This document shows, piece by piece, positions 32,601 through 42,021 of a DNA stretch of 64,000 bases (position 1 is the first letter of the stretch; each line of letters begins with the position of its first letter). The notes below the pieces were generated by a model. The model saw nothing but the letters and a program-made list of their open reading frames with translations. It was not told where the DNA came from and made no database searches. The stretch lies in the NCBI GenBank assembly GCA_026398255.1, contig JAPLTG010000031.1:1-64000 (forward strand). The letters run 5' to 3'. This DNA comes from Verrucomicrobiota bacterium. Lineage in GTDB: Bacteria; Verrucomicrobiota; Verrucomicrobiia; Chthoniobacterales; Terrimicrobiaceae. Position numbers and translations under genes: made by a program.

Positions 32601-35600
32601 TCAGTTCGCGGGTTTGCGAACGGTTCGGAATCCGGTTTCTGGCGTCCGTTTGTTTGGGTAGTTGAAATCGGAAACGGAAACGGAGCAGTCGAAGGATTGA
32701 TCTCCAGCCCCGCCGCCACGCACGCGGCGGTAGTCCTTGTGGGCATCCCATACCCACTCGCGGGCATTGCCGCTCATGTCGTGAACTCCAAGTTCGTTTG
32801 GCAATTTGCCGGCGACGGGTTTTGTTTTTTCTTTCCCGCTGTTGCTTGCAAACCACGCCACGGTGTTGGGGTCATTGGCTCCGCTGTAGCTACTGCCTTT
32901 GGATGCGGCGCCGCCACGAGCGGCCCATTCCCACTCGGTCTCGGTGGGGAGGCGGTAACCATCGGCACCGGGTGCCAGAGAGGGGGCGGTTTCGCCAGAT
33001 TTAAAAACTTTGCCGTCGATGACATAGGCCGGTTGGAGACCTTCGAGTTCGCTGCGGAGGTTGCACCATTTGATGGCATCAAACCAACTGACATTGGTGA
33101 CTGGGTGGGCGTCATCCGGAGCATTGCCGACCTTGCCGATGTCGTAACCGCGGGCGTCAGCTTGCGTCTGGATTTTTTTCCATTCGGCCAAGGTCACCTC
33201 GGTGCGATCGATGACAAACTGGCCGACGGGTTGTTTTCCAAGGGGCGAGGTGATGGGTAGTTCGCCGCCACTGACCAAAACCCCCGAGCCGGACGGGGCG
33301 GGCGATTCGGCTTGGGGTTGAGGAGTTGGCTCGGGTGTTGGAGCGGGCGTCGGTGAAGGCGCCGGAGTGGGCGTGGGTTCAGGCGTTGGAGTTGGTGCGG
33401 GAGTCGGGGAAGATTCGGGCGTGGGAGTGGGTGCTGGAGTTGGATCCTTAACGAGCAGCGTAAAATCCTTGGTTGTCGAGGTCATTTTGGAATCGATCGC
33501 CACAATGCGAACCGAGAAAGAGCCGCCGGCTTCTGGAGTGCCGAGGATTCCAGCCTCTCCGAGAGTGAGTCCGGGCGCGAGGGCTGTGCCGGGTTCGATT
33601 CCGAGTGTGACGGGAGGAATTCCCCCGGAGGTTTCGACTTTTTGACTGTAGGGCACTCCTTTTTTACCCGGGGGCAGTGTTGCGGTTTCGATTTTTAATT
33701 CCCCGGCACTGACAACGATGGATCCGTTGCGTGTGGCTGAGAGGCGATTGGCGTCGGTGACTTTGAAGGTGATGGGGAACTCTCCAGTGGTTTGAGGTTT
33801 TCCGGTGAGTGAGCCGCTTTGCGACTTGAGGAGGATGCCGACTGGGAGTTTGCCCTCGATTTTCCAAACATAAGGGGGCTTGCCGCCATTGGCTGAGAGC
33901 GTGACGGCGAGAGTTTGGTCGTATTTTGCCGTGATCGGGGCAGCGAGCGTCTCGGAGACATGCAGGTCGTAGGCGGAAACGGAGAGGTCGATTTTTGTTT
34001 CGGTGGATTCTTCCCGGGAGTCGGTCGCGACAAGGAGGGATGAGAAGTTTCCAGGCTCCGCTGGTTTTCCTTCAATTGCCCCCTTGGTGCCGGTGAAGTC
34101 GAGTTCCATGCCCGGTGGCAGCGTGCTGCCTTCTTTAAGCTTCAGTGAGTAAGGCGGCACTCCGCCTTGGATCGCGAAGGTTCGGCGGGTTGCGAGGCCG
34201 GATGTGGCCAGCTGGGATTCGGTGGCATCGACGACGATTTGGAGTGGGTCGGCGGTGATGACGAGTTTGCCATCGGTCGCCGCCGAGATGTTGTTCGAGT
34301 CGGTGACTTTTAGGGTGATTGGAAAATCGCCGGTGGTGTAGGGGGTTCCATCCAGCTTTCCGGAGGAACTGCTGAGCCAAGTCCCATTCGGGAGCGGGCC
34401 GGTGATCGACCATCTGTAAGGCGGTTTGCCGCCAGTGGCTGTGAGCGGAACATCAAGCGTCTGCCTGAATTTACCAATGAGCTTTTGGGTGGACTCGGGG
34501 GCGATGGTGAGGTCGTAGGCTCCAAAGGTCAACGAGGCTTGCAGGGGGGCTTTTCCGCCCAGCGAGTCGGTGGCCTCGAGCGAGATCGGGAAGGTTCCGT
34601 TCGCGGCAGGTTTGCCCGAGACTTTGCCGGTTGCGCCGGAGACTGAGGCGGAAAGCCCTTCCGGGAGGGTGGTATCGGTGGCTGGTTTCAGCGAGTAGGG
34701 AGGCACTCCACCGGCGAGGGTGATGTTCCAAGTGTAGGCAAGACCGGCGACTCCGGCGGGCGGCTCGGGAGTTTCCGGAGTGAGGCGCAGGGGAGCGGTG
34801 GTGATCTCGATGGTGGCATTCAGGGAGACGATGATGTTTTTCACATCCGACACCTTGATGATGATGGGGAATTTTCCGGCAGCGGTGGGTTTGCCGGAGA
34901 AGGTCCCGGTGAGCGCCTTCACGCTCAGGCCAGGCGGGACCTTGCCGACAACAGCCCAGTAGTAGGGAGGGCGGCCGCCGGTGGCGTTGAAGGTGATCGT
35001 GTAATCCTCGAGATATTTGGCGGCGAGTTGATCAGGGGACGGTTCGGTGATCGCGAGACTGTATGGAGCTACGGAAATCTCGGCTGGCAGGGAGGTGGTG
35101 GTATTGAGGGAATCAGAGGCTTCCAGGGTCACGGAGAAATTTCCGGGTTCGGTGGGGATTCCAGTGATTCGCGCGGTGGATCCGCTATTGGAAATGGTGA
35201 GGCCTTTCGGGAGGGTGGATCCTTCGGCGAGTTTCACCGAGTAGGGCGGCACGCCGCCGGTGAGTGAGAAGCTCCGGGAGAATTCCATATTCACATTGCC
35301 GGATGCGGGGTTTTCAGGGCTGGCTGTGATTTGGATGGGCACCACGGAGATGGTCAAAGGAACCACACGAAACGCCTCAAAACCTTTCGCGTCACGGAGG
35401 CGTAGAACGATATTTGTCGTGCCTCCGATCAAGGGCTTTCCGGTGAGTTCACCAAGTTGGGGGTCGAGGTTGAGCCCGCGCGGGAGCTTGCCGACGGTGT
35501 TCCAGCGATATGGAGAGGAACCGCCTATCGCGGCGAAGGCTACGGAGAGGGGTTCGTTGTATTTTGCGGCGATTGCGGCGGGTTCGGGATCGATCGCGAG

Positions 35601-37409
35601 GCCGTAAGGAGTGACTCGCAGGATGAATTCTCGCTCGATGGAATTTTTCACAGGATTGGAGGAATCCGTGGCGACGAGGGTGAGGCGGAAGTCGCCTGCG
35701 GCTTTTGGCGCGCCTTGGATTTCGCCATCTTTGAACTCCAATCCCTCGGGGAGTTTTGTGCCTGGCTTGAGGGTGACGGCGTAGGGAGATTTCCCGCCGG
35801 CGAGTTCGATTTTCGCTGTGTAATCCATGCCGCTGGTGGCATTGGGCAGCGTGGCATGGGTGGAAAAATCCAGGGCGGGTTCTGCGGGTGGTTGCTGGGC
35901 GAGCAGGGAAGCGTCTGCGAGATTGCGGGCCATGCGGAAGCCGAGGAAATCGAACTTGTTTTCGGGTCCATTGAAACTCCGGCGAGACACCTCGCAATCG
36001 GCGGGTGAGCCGAACCAAGCTCCGCCACGGACTCGGCGCGAACCGCCATCTGCCTCGTCCCAGCACCACTCGGCGACATTGCCGCTCATGTCATAAATCC
36101 CGAGTTCGTTCGGCTTTTTCGTTCCGACCGGGGCGGTGCCGCGACCATCGACCAAATCCTCACCCGCCGCCGCGGAATTTTCCCAATACCATGCCACGGC
36201 GTCGACATCCTCGCCGCCGCTGAAGCGCCAGCGCTCCGACCATTCGGTCAGTTCGGCGGGAGCATTTGCATCCAATTCCTTCCCGCCGCTGATGGTGGCC
36301 CCGACGGACTTTATTCCGCCGCGCGCGGCCCATTCCCACTCGATTTCCGTGGGTAGTCGGTAGCCATTCGCTTCGGGGTTTGCAACGGGGGTGGCAACGC
36401 CTGAACGGTAGATTTCGCCATTTCCTGCGTAGACCGGTTGGAGATTTTCCTGCTGGCTGCGGGCGTTGCAAAATTTGACCGCGTCGTGCCATGTGATGTG
36501 GCGCACGGGGCGGTTTGGAGTCGCGCCTTCCGGGGCGGCGGGAAGGTCGTAACCATTTTTTACTGCGAATTCGCGCAGGGCATTCCATTCGCCCCAGGTC
36601 ACCTCATGCGTGCCGATGTGAAAGGTTTTCACCTCCGTGCCAGCGAAGGCCGAGCCTTGCGGAAGTTGTCCTGTGAGAACAGTCGCCATTCCCCTTGGAG
36701 CGGGCAGGGGGGCTGCGGCGGTTCCGGTAATCTCCAAGGCGGTCGTTCCTTGGCCGAGAGAGAGATTCACGGTGACTTGGCCTGAGTAGGTCTTGGGCTC
36801 CTTGGGTGAAAAAACCAGCGGGACTTTTTGTTCCTGACCCGGCTCGATCTGGCCGCTGAAAGATCCAGTGAATCCCTCGGGGCACGAGATGGCGTTGACG
36901 GCGAGCGGGGCGTTGCCGGTGTTGCGCAGAATGAACGCGCCGGTCGCCTTTTCGCCCACGGGGATTTGGTCAAAGGGCGTTTCTTTGGAGAGTTCGAGGA
37001 TTCCGGATAACTCCTTCGCGGTGCCAGTCGCAGGGACTTCAAGTTTGCCGCCATTCGATGTGAGGACGAGAGCACCTTGCAGGCTGCCAGGTTTGGTGGG
37101 GGAAAATTTGACATTGATCACCAGTGTGCCGTTGGGCTCCACCGTCGCGGGTTTGTCGTGGCCCGAGAGACTTTCCGGATACGAAATCGCGGAGATCACC
37201 AGAGGAGCGGTCCCCGTATTTTTAACGGTTAACGCTTTCGAGGCTGTTTCGCCAACGGCGACATCCGAAAAATCCAAGGAGCCCTCGATTTTACCAATCG
37301 GTGCCGGAGCGGGTTGCTGGGGAACGGGCGTCTCCGGTTTCTTGGCATCGCAAGAAGTGGAGAGCGCGAAGAAGGCTACAAATAACGGGAGGCAAGCAAA
37401 ATGGCGCAT
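32601..37409 (-). CDS. Secreted multidomain protein: two SUMF1-like domains around nine Ig-like repeats
   Basis: 1602 residues. Signal peptide residues 1-20 (FALSTSC may be lipidated, though the lipobox is imperfect). Two ASH-like modules (about 38-235, ...FSDVAVGETASKALTVKNTG and its second copy). A first SUMF1/FGE-like domain (about 240-500). Nine He_PIG Ig-like repeats (about 510-1320) of two alternating types. A Pro/Thr-rich linker (about 1320-1375). A second SUMF1/FGE-like domain (1376-1602). In FGE enzymes two cysteines follow RGG; here the first is lost in both copies (RGGAWFGSPADC and RGGGAGDQSFDC) while the second remains, so sulfatase-type activation is unlikely. Probably a cell-surface binding protein. 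Confidence 0.88.
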   Translation of the reverse strand: MRHFACLPLFVAFFALSTSCDAKKPETPVPQQPAPAPIGKIEGSLDFSDVAVGETASKALTVKNTGTAPLVISAISYPESLSGHDKPATVEPNGTLVINVKFSPTKPGSLQGALVLTSNGGKLEVPATGTAKELSGILELSKETPFDQIPVGEKATGAFILRNTGNAPLAVNAISCPEGFTGSFSGQIEPGQEQKVPLVFSPKEPKTYSGQVTVNLSLGQGTTALEITGTAAAPLPAPRGMATVLTGQLPQGSAFAGTEVKTFHIGTHEVTWGEWNALREFAVKNGYDLPAAPEGATPNRPVRHITWHDAVKFCNARSQQENLQPVYAGNGEIYRSGVATPVANPEANGYRLPTEIEWEWAARGGIKSVGATISGGKELDANAPAELTEWSERWRFSGGEDVDAVAWYWENSAAAGEDLVDGRGTAPVGTKKPNELGIYDMSGNVAEWCWDEADGGSRRVRGGAWFGSPADCEVSRRSFNGPENKFDFLGFRMARNLADASLLAQQPPAEPALDFSTHATLPNATSGMDYTAKIELAGGKSPYAVTLKPGTKLPEGLEFKDGEIQGAPKAAGDFRLTLVATDSSNPVKNSIEREFILRVTPYGLAIDPEPAAIAAKYNEPLSVAFAAIGGSSPYRWNTVGKLPRGLNLDPQLGELTGKPLIGGTTNIVLRLRDAKGFEAFRVVPLTISVVPIQITASPENPASGNVNMEFSRSFSLTGGVPPYSVKLAEGSTLPKGLTISNSGSTARITGIPTEPGNFSVTLEASDSLNTTTSLPAEISVAPYSLAITEPSPDQLAAKYLEDYTITFNATGGRPPYYWAVVGKVPPGLSVKALTGTFSGKPTAAGKFPIIIKVSDVKNIIVSLNATIEITTAPLRLTPETPEPPAGVAGLAYTWNITLAGGVPPYSLKPATDTTLPEGLSASVSGATGKVSGKPAANGTFPISLEATDSLGGKAPLQASLTFGAYDLTIAPESTQKLIGKFRQTLDVPLTATGGKPPYRWSITGPLPNGTWLSSSSGKLDGTPYTTGDFPITLKVTDSNNISAATDGKLVITADPLQIVVDATESQLATSGLATRRTFAIQGGVPPYSLKLKEGSTLPPGMELDFTGTKGAIEGKPAEPGNFSSLLVATDSREESTETKIDLSVSAYDLHVSETLAAPITAKYDQTLAVTLSANGGKPPYVWKIEGKLPVGILLKSQSGSLTGKPQTTGEFPITFKVTDANRLSATRNGSIVVSAGELKIETATLPPGKKGVPYSQKVETSGGIPPVTLGIEPGTALAPGLTLGEAGILGTPEAGGSFSVRIVAIDSKMTSTTKDFTLLVKDPTPAPTPTPESSPTPAPTPTPEPTPTPAPSPTPAPTPEPTPQPQAESPAPSGSGVLVSGGELPITSPLGKQPVGQFVIDRTEVTLAEWKKIQTQADARGYDIGKVGNAPDDAHPVTNVSWFDAIKWCNLRSELEGLQPAYVIDGKVFKSGETAPSLAPGADGYRLPTETEWEWAARGGAASKGSSYSGANDPNTVAWFASNSGKEKTKPVAGKLPNELGVHDMSGNAREWVWDAHKDYRRVRGGGAGDQSFDCSVSVSDFNYPNKRTPETGFRTVRKPAN

Positions 37410-37473
37410 CCGCTTTGATTAACGATCCGCTCTCTCGGGCTCAAGAACGGAGTGGGCACCGCAAGACGCTTTT

Positions 37474-38196
37474 TTACCCAAGGGCGGATTTTTGGATGGC
37501 CAAAAGCTGTTCGATTCCCGACTTCGCGGCGGAGGTCAATTTCTCGAGTTGCGAGGCGCTGAAGACGCTCTCCTCGCCGCTGCCCTGCACCTCGACATAG
37601 TCGAGTTTGTCGGTCATCACGACATTCATATCGACCTCGGCATCCTTGTCCTCGAGGTAGTCGAGATCGACCAAAACCTCGCCTGCCACGATGCCGACGC
37701 TGACAGCGGCGACTCGGTTTTTCACGGGGAGTTCTTTGATTTTTCCCTGCTCGACGAGCCAGCGTCCGGCGAGTTCCACGGCGAGCGAGGCGCCGGTGAT
37801 CGCGGCGGTGCGGGTGCCGCCATCGGCTTGGAGGACATCGCAATCGACCCACAGGGTGCGTTGGCCGAGTTTTTTGAGATCGACGACGGCGCGGAGCGAG
37901 CGGCCGATGAGTCGCTGGATCTCGGTGCCGCGTCCATCGGGGCGGCCGCGCGAGGAGTCGCGTTGTTTGCGGGTGAGTGTGGAGTAGGGGAGCATCGAGT
38001 ATTCCGCCGTGATCCAACCGCCGGGGACATTCTGCTCTTTCATCCAACGCGGCACCGATTCCTCGATCATGGCGGCGCAGATGACCTTGGTGTTTCCGAA
38101 GGAAATCAAAACCGAGCCTTGGGCGTGCGGGGCGATGGATTTTTCGATGGTGATCGGGCGGATTTGGCCCGGCTGGCGGTTGTCGTGTCGGCTCAT
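37474..38196 (-). CDS. rph: Ribonuclease PH
   Basis: A 240-residue phosphorolytic exoribonuclease that trims the 3' ends of tRNAs. Family signatures: SVLISFGNTKVICAAMIEE, YSMLPYSTLTRKQRDSSRG, GRGTEIQRLIGRSLRAVVDL and DCDVLQADGGTRTAAITGA. Residues for RNA and phosphate binding (the RGR segment) are present. The length is typical. It is divergent from rpsU, 162 bases between starts. Confidence 0.95.
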   Translation of the reverse strand: MSRHDNRQPGQIRPITIEKSIAPHAQGSVLISFGNTKVICAAMIEESVPRWMKEQNVPGGWITAEYSMLPYSTLTRKQRDSSRGRPDGRGTEIQRLIGRSLRAVVDLKKLGQRTLWVDCDVLQADGGTRTAAITGASLAVELAGRWLVEQGKIKELPVKNRVAAVSVGIVAGEVLVDLDYLEDKDAEVDMNVVMTDKLDYVEVQGSGEESVFSASQLEKLTSAAKSGIEQLLAIQKSALG

Positions 38197-38297
38197 TGGG
38201 GGACTCTGCGGGATGAGGAAGGAAGCGGCAAGATTGGAGTTTTCAAAAAATGCAAAACATAGGAAACGAGTGAAATAAATATTATCTGAACCCTTTC

Positions 38298-38327
38298 TTG
38301 ACGGGTCGGGATTTGAGCGGCTAGTCT
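38298..38327 (+). promoter_or_regulatory. Candidate sigma-70-type promoter of rpsU
   Basis: TTGACG (38298-38303), an 18-base spacer and TAGTCT (38322-38327). The ATG of rpsU at 38359 is preceded by AGGTGA (38349-38354) at a good spacing. The same 18-base spacing is seen at the bactofilin promoter candidate. Confidence 0.55.
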
Positions 38328-38358
38328 GACCCCCTATTTTTAGAAAGTAGGTGAATTT

Positions 38359-38565
38359 ATGCCGGAAGTATTAGTTAGAAAAGGTGAACCAATCGACCGC
38401 GCTCTCAAGAGATTGAAGGGCAAGATCGACGCGGAGGGATTGATGGATGAAGTCCGTCGACTCCGTGCTTTCGAAACTCCCGTTCAGCGCGTGCGCCGCA
38501 AAGCGAAAAACAACGCCAAGCGTGCCAAGCTGAAGATTCGTTTCAATTTCAACCCACAGGGCTAA
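38359..38565 (+). CDS. rpsU: 30S ribosomal protein S21
   Basis: A 68-residue basic protein of the small subunit, assembling near the anti-Shine-Dalgarno. The core EVLVRKGEPIDRALKRLK and the basic C-terminal stretch VRRKAKNNAKRAKLKIRF identify it. A good Shine-Dalgarno (AGGTGA) precedes it. The stop at 38563-38565 is directly followed by a TTG that would start the next frame, so no spacer exists between the two genes. Confidence 0.94.
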   Translation: MPEVLVRKGEPIDRALKRLKGKIDAEGLMDEVRRLRAFETPVQRVRRKAKNNAKRAKLKIRFNFNPQG

Positions 38566-39414
38566 TTGCAGCCTAAACGGGTAGTTCTTGCCGGCTGCGG
38601 CTTCCTTGGGGAGGTCGCAGCCGGTTTGTTTTTTAAGAATGGCTGGGAGGCTCTCGGCCTGTGCGCCACGGCGGGAACCGCTGCCAGACTCGCTTAGCAG
38701 CCGTTTCCGGTTAGCGTGGCGGATATTTCAAAACCTCTCGCGTCTCCCGAGGGGTGGAGCCAGCCGGATTTGTTGATCCACTGTGCAAGCTCCGGAGGCG
38801 GGGATGCGGAGGACTACCGCGCGGTGTATCGCGATGGGCTGCAAAATTTGATCGCGGCCTTTGCGCCAGGTAGGGTGATTTTTACGGGTAGCACCTCGGT
38901 CTATGACCAGCAAAACGAGGAGGTCGTGGATGAAAACTCACCCACCGAACCGCTCCGCGAAACCGCGCGAGTCCTTCTCGAAGCCGAGGCCGTCGCGCTC
39001 CGAGCAGGGGGAATTGTGGCCCGACTTGGGGGAATTTACGGGCCGGGGCGGTCGATGTTTTTGCGGAAATTCGCCGAAGGCAGTGCGGTGGTGGAAGCGG
39101 GCGGCGAGCGGTTCATCAACCTGATCCATCGCGAGGACGCCGCTTGTGCCCTCCTGCGGTTGGCCGATCCGCAGGTTCCAGCAGGTGTCTATAATGTCTG
39201 CGACAGTCACCCTCCGACGCAGCGGGAACTTTACGGGTGGATTTCCGAGTTTCTGGGCAAACCCATGCCGCCGGACGGGCCGATCGACCCGCATCGCAAG
39301 CGGGGACTCAACAACAAGCGGGTCTCCAACCAAAAACTCCGAGCGATAGGTTGGGCGCCGGAGTTTCCGTCTTTCCGAGAGGCTTTGCCGTCGCTGGTGC
39401 GCGAGGGGTTTTAG
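38566..39414 (+). pseudogene. NAD-dependent epimerase-like protein interrupted by an in-frame amber codon
   Basis: A continuous frame begins at TTG 38566 immediately after the rpsU stop and encodes a Rossmann N-terminus (RVVLAGCGFLGEVAAGLFF, GxGxxG pattern) and GWEALGLCATAGTAARLA. At 38695-38697 the codon is TAG, after which the same frame continues to 39414 through IHCASSGGGD, FTGSTSVYDQQNEEVVDE and the family motifs of SDR epimerases of the YeeZ type. Without the TAG the product would be 282 residues, a normal length. A GTG at 38716 could start the remainder, but that form lacks the NAD-binding loop. Most likely a recent nonsense mutation, a sequence error, or readthrough. Confidence 0.7.
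38591..38634 (+). terminator. Terminator-like hairpin after rpsU, overlapping the epimerase frame
   Basis: Perfect 9-bp arms CCGGCTGCG (38591-38599) and CGCAGCCGG (38616-38624) with a 16-base loop, followed by tttgtttttt (38625-38634). It lies 26 bases after the rpsU stop. It is encoded within the Rossmann loop of the epimerase frame, so it could limit transcription of that gene. It may be chance, since the palindrome also encodes conserved residues. Confidence 0.6.
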
Positions 39415-40757
39415 TCGCTGAGGGAGGGTTCCTCTTCCTCGATTTTCTCGGGTTTGGGAGTCCTCGGGATGACCAGAACTTTGTCGATGCGCTGGCGGTC
39501 CATGTCGATGACTTCGAAGTCGAAGCGGTCCCAATGGAATTTCTCGCCTTCGCGGGGGATGTGGCCGAGTTGGCTGAGGATGAATCCTCCGAGAGTGGAG
39601 TAGCGGTTGATGTCCTCGCCCGGCAAATCCTCGTCGATTCCAAGGCTTTTCTTGGTTTCGTCAATATCGAGCATGGCATCGATGAGCCAGCTTCCATCTT
39701 GGCGGAGGAAGGCCTTGGGCTCATGGCGCTGCTCGCGTTCGGGCAGGTTGCCCACGATCGCCATCATCACATCGTTCAGAGTCACAAGCCCCTGCAAACC
39801 ACCGAACTCGTCGACCACGAGCGCGATGTGTTTTCCGGATTTCTTAAATTCCTCGATGAGCTTGCTCACGGGCATCGCGGTCGGCACATAGAGCGGCGGG
39901 GTGACGAGGGCGCGGAGTTCCACGCGACCGGCGAGGGAGAGGTTGGCCCAGAGCGACTTAACGCTCACCATGCCGGTGACATTGTCCCGGGTTTCCTGGT
40001 AAACGGGAAAATGCGAGTGGCCGCTGCCGGCGATTCGGCGCCAGTTTTCCTCGTCGGTATCATCTATGGACAGCCAGATCATCCGGGCCCGAGGAGTCAT
40101 GAGGTCGCCAGCGGTGAGTTCGTCGAGTTCGAAAACGCTCTCGACCATCTCTTTTTCGGCTTTCTTGAAAATGCCGGCACTCAGGCCCTCATCGATCAAG
40201 ACGCGCACTTCTTCCTCGGAAACAACGGATTCCTTTGCTTTTCGAATTCCCATGGAGGCCATGAGGAAATTGCTCGAGAGATTGAGAAGGTTCACCAAGG
40301 GCGAAAAAAGTTTTGCTAGGCTGAACATCGGGCGGGCCAAGGTCGACGCGATACGCTCGGGATTATTCAGAGCGATGCGTTTGGGAACGAGTTCTCCGAT
40401 AATGACGGAGAGGTAAGTGATGGATCCTACGATGATGACGAGGGCCAGGAGGTCGGCGTAATTTTCGAGTGCGGGGATTTTTTTGAAAAACTCTGCCAAG
40501 CGGTCGCTGATTCTCGCGCCGCCCAAGGCGCTGGCGAGGACTCCCACAAAGGTGATTCCGACTTGGACGGTGGAAAGAAATTTGCCCGGGGCATTGGCGA
40601 GGGCGAGGGCAAGGCGGGATCCGCGGTCGCCTTCATCGGCCATGCTCTTGAGGCGCGCCTTTCGGGAGGTCACCACGGCGATCTCCGCCATGGCAAAGAG
40701 GCCGTTTGCCAGCAAAAGCAACAAAATGAAAATGATCTCTAACGATAATCCGGACAT
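39411..40757 (-). CDS. CorC/HlyC-type CNNM transporter with CBS domains
   Basis: A 448-residue membrane protein (ATG at 40757; a TTG at 40799 would add 14 residues). Order: CNNM/DUF21 membrane domain (about 1-180, LSLEIIFILLLLLANGLFAM and YLSVIIGELVPKRIAL), two CBS domains (about 200-330, with MTPRARMIW) and a C-terminal CorC_HlyC domain (about 350-430). Proteins of this type are linked to Mg2+ efflux or metal tolerance. It is convergent with the epimerase-like frame, with a 4-base overlap of the stops. Confidence 0.9.
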   Translation of the reverse strand: MSGLSLEIIFILLLLLANGLFAMAEIAVVTSRKARLKSMADEGDRGSRLALALANAPGKFLSTVQVGITFVGVLASALGGARISDRLAEFFKKIPALENYADLLALVIIVGSITYLSVIIGELVPKRIALNNPERIASTLARPMFSLAKLFSPLVNLLNLSSNFLMASMGIRKAKESVVSEEEVRVLIDEGLSAGIFKKAEKEMVESVFELDELTAGDLMTPRARMIWLSIDDTDEENWRRIAGSGHSHFPVYQETRDNVTGMVSVKSLWANLSLAGRVELRALVTPPLYVPTAMPVSKLIEEFKKSGKHIALVVDEFGGLQGLVTLNDVMMAIVGNLPEREQRHEPKAFLRQDGSWLIDAMLDIDETKKSLGIDEDLPGEDINRYSTLGGFILSQLGHIPREGEKFHWDRFDFEVIDMDRQRIDKVLVIPRTPKPEKIEEEEPSLSD

Positions 40758-40871
40758 AACGAAGGGGGAGACTTTAGGAAGGAAATCCTCGGGGGGCAAT
40801 GAGAACCTTTGATATTTTTAGTAGAAACCCCAACCCTCTTTTGTAAAGAGGATTGTTGGTTTTTTAAAAAA

Positions 40872-42017
40872 TCAGCGGGCGCGGATGGCGGCCATCACGC
40901 CTTTGGTATTCTTCGAGACGGGGCCAATGTTCCAGAGCAGGAATCCGCCACGGGGTCGGGGCGAGATGGATTTTTCGAGGGAAAGCTGACGGTCGATCTC
41001 GGAGGATGGCCAGCCTTGGGACTCGAGGCGATCGACGGCAATTCCAGGGACGATGGCGACGCCTCGCGGGTTGACCTTGGGATTTCGCCACCAACTGAGC
41101 AGGGTCGAGAAGCTCTGGGGTCCAGAGTCTTTCCAATAAAGCTGCGGCGAGAGGTAATCGACCCACCCCTGACGGAGCCAGACCACAGGATCGGAGAAGA
41201 GTTCGTGGTATTGATCCACGCCGACTTTGATGCTCGAGGGCGCGGTGTCTTTGCTGTGGATGCCGAAGGGGCTGACGCCAAAAAGCAGCCCCGGGCGCGC
41301 GGAGTGGACGGTCTGGCTGAGGTCGCGAATCAGAAAATGCACATTCTGGCGGCGCCAATCGGCTTTCGAGAGTTTGCCGCCGGAGGAGCGGTAGGCGGCG
41401 TAGGTTTTGTCGTCAGGAAAATGCGGGAGTCCGCCTTTGGCCGTGGGGTAGGGGTAGAAATAGTCATCGAGGTGGACGCCGGCGATGTCGTAGCGCTCGA
41501 CGAGTTCGCGCACGACGGAGTTGATGTGGCGGCGGACTTCGGGCGAGCCGGGGTCCATCCAGAGCGTGGAGCCGACTTTGTAGCAATACTGGGGATAGAC
41601 GCGGCTGATGTGTTTTGAGGAGCGGGGGTGGGAGGAATTGGCGCCGGCGCGGTAGGGGTTGATCCAAGCGTGGACTTCCAAGCCGCGGGCTTTCGCTTGG
41701 GCAATAAAGTAGGCGAGGGGATCGTAGCCGGGATTGGCGCCCTGCGTGCCCGTGAGGTAGCGGCTCCAGGGCTCGAGGCTCGAGGAGTAGAGGGCGTCGC
41801 CCTCGGGCCGGACCTGGAGCATCACGGCGTTGAGGCCTGCGGCCTTCGCGGTGTCCAGCAGGCGGTTGGCTTGTTGTTTTTGGACCTCGACGGGCAGGCC
41901 TTGCTTGGAGGGAAAGTTGATGTTGTGGACGGAGGCGATCCAGGCGCCTTGGAGGTCGGCGCGGGATTGGGCGGCGAGGGAGAAAAGGGCGGCGAGGACG
42001 GGCAGGAGTCGTTTCAT
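40872..42017 (-). CDS. Secreted GHL10-type glycoside hydrolase (YngK-like)
   Basis: A 381-residue secreted protein (ATG at 42017 after a GTG extension; signal peptide MKRLLPVLAALFSLAAQSRA). The domain signature is GAWIASVHNINFPSKQGLP at the N-terminus, followed by LNAVMLQVRPEGDALY and EVHAWINPYRAG, and IAGVHLDDYFYPYP. This matches the GHL10/DUF187 family of barrel hydrolases, linked to peptidoglycan or glycan degradation. Two acidic residues in HLDDYF are plausible catalytic residues. Its stop is 114 bases from the corC-like start. Confidence 0.88.
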   Translation of the reverse strand: MKRLLPVLAALFSLAAQSRADLQGAWIASVHNINFPSKQGLPVEVQKQQANRLLDTAKAAGLNAVMLQVRPEGDALYSSSLEPWSRYLTGTQGANPGYDPLAYFIAQAKARGLEVHAWINPYRAGANSSHPRSSKHISRVYPQYCYKVGSTLWMDPGSPEVRRHINSVVRELVERYDIAGVHLDDYFYPYPTAKGGLPHFPDDKTYAAYRSSGGKLSKADWRRQNVHFLIRDLSQTVHSARPGLLFGVSPFGIHSKDTAPSSIKVGVDQYHELFSDPVVWLRQGWVDYLSPQLYWKDSGPQSFSTLLSWWRNPKVNPRGVAIVPGIAVDRLESQGWPSSEIDRQLSLEKSISPRPRGGFLLWNIGPVSKNTKGVMAAIRAR

Positions 42018-42021
42018 GGAT

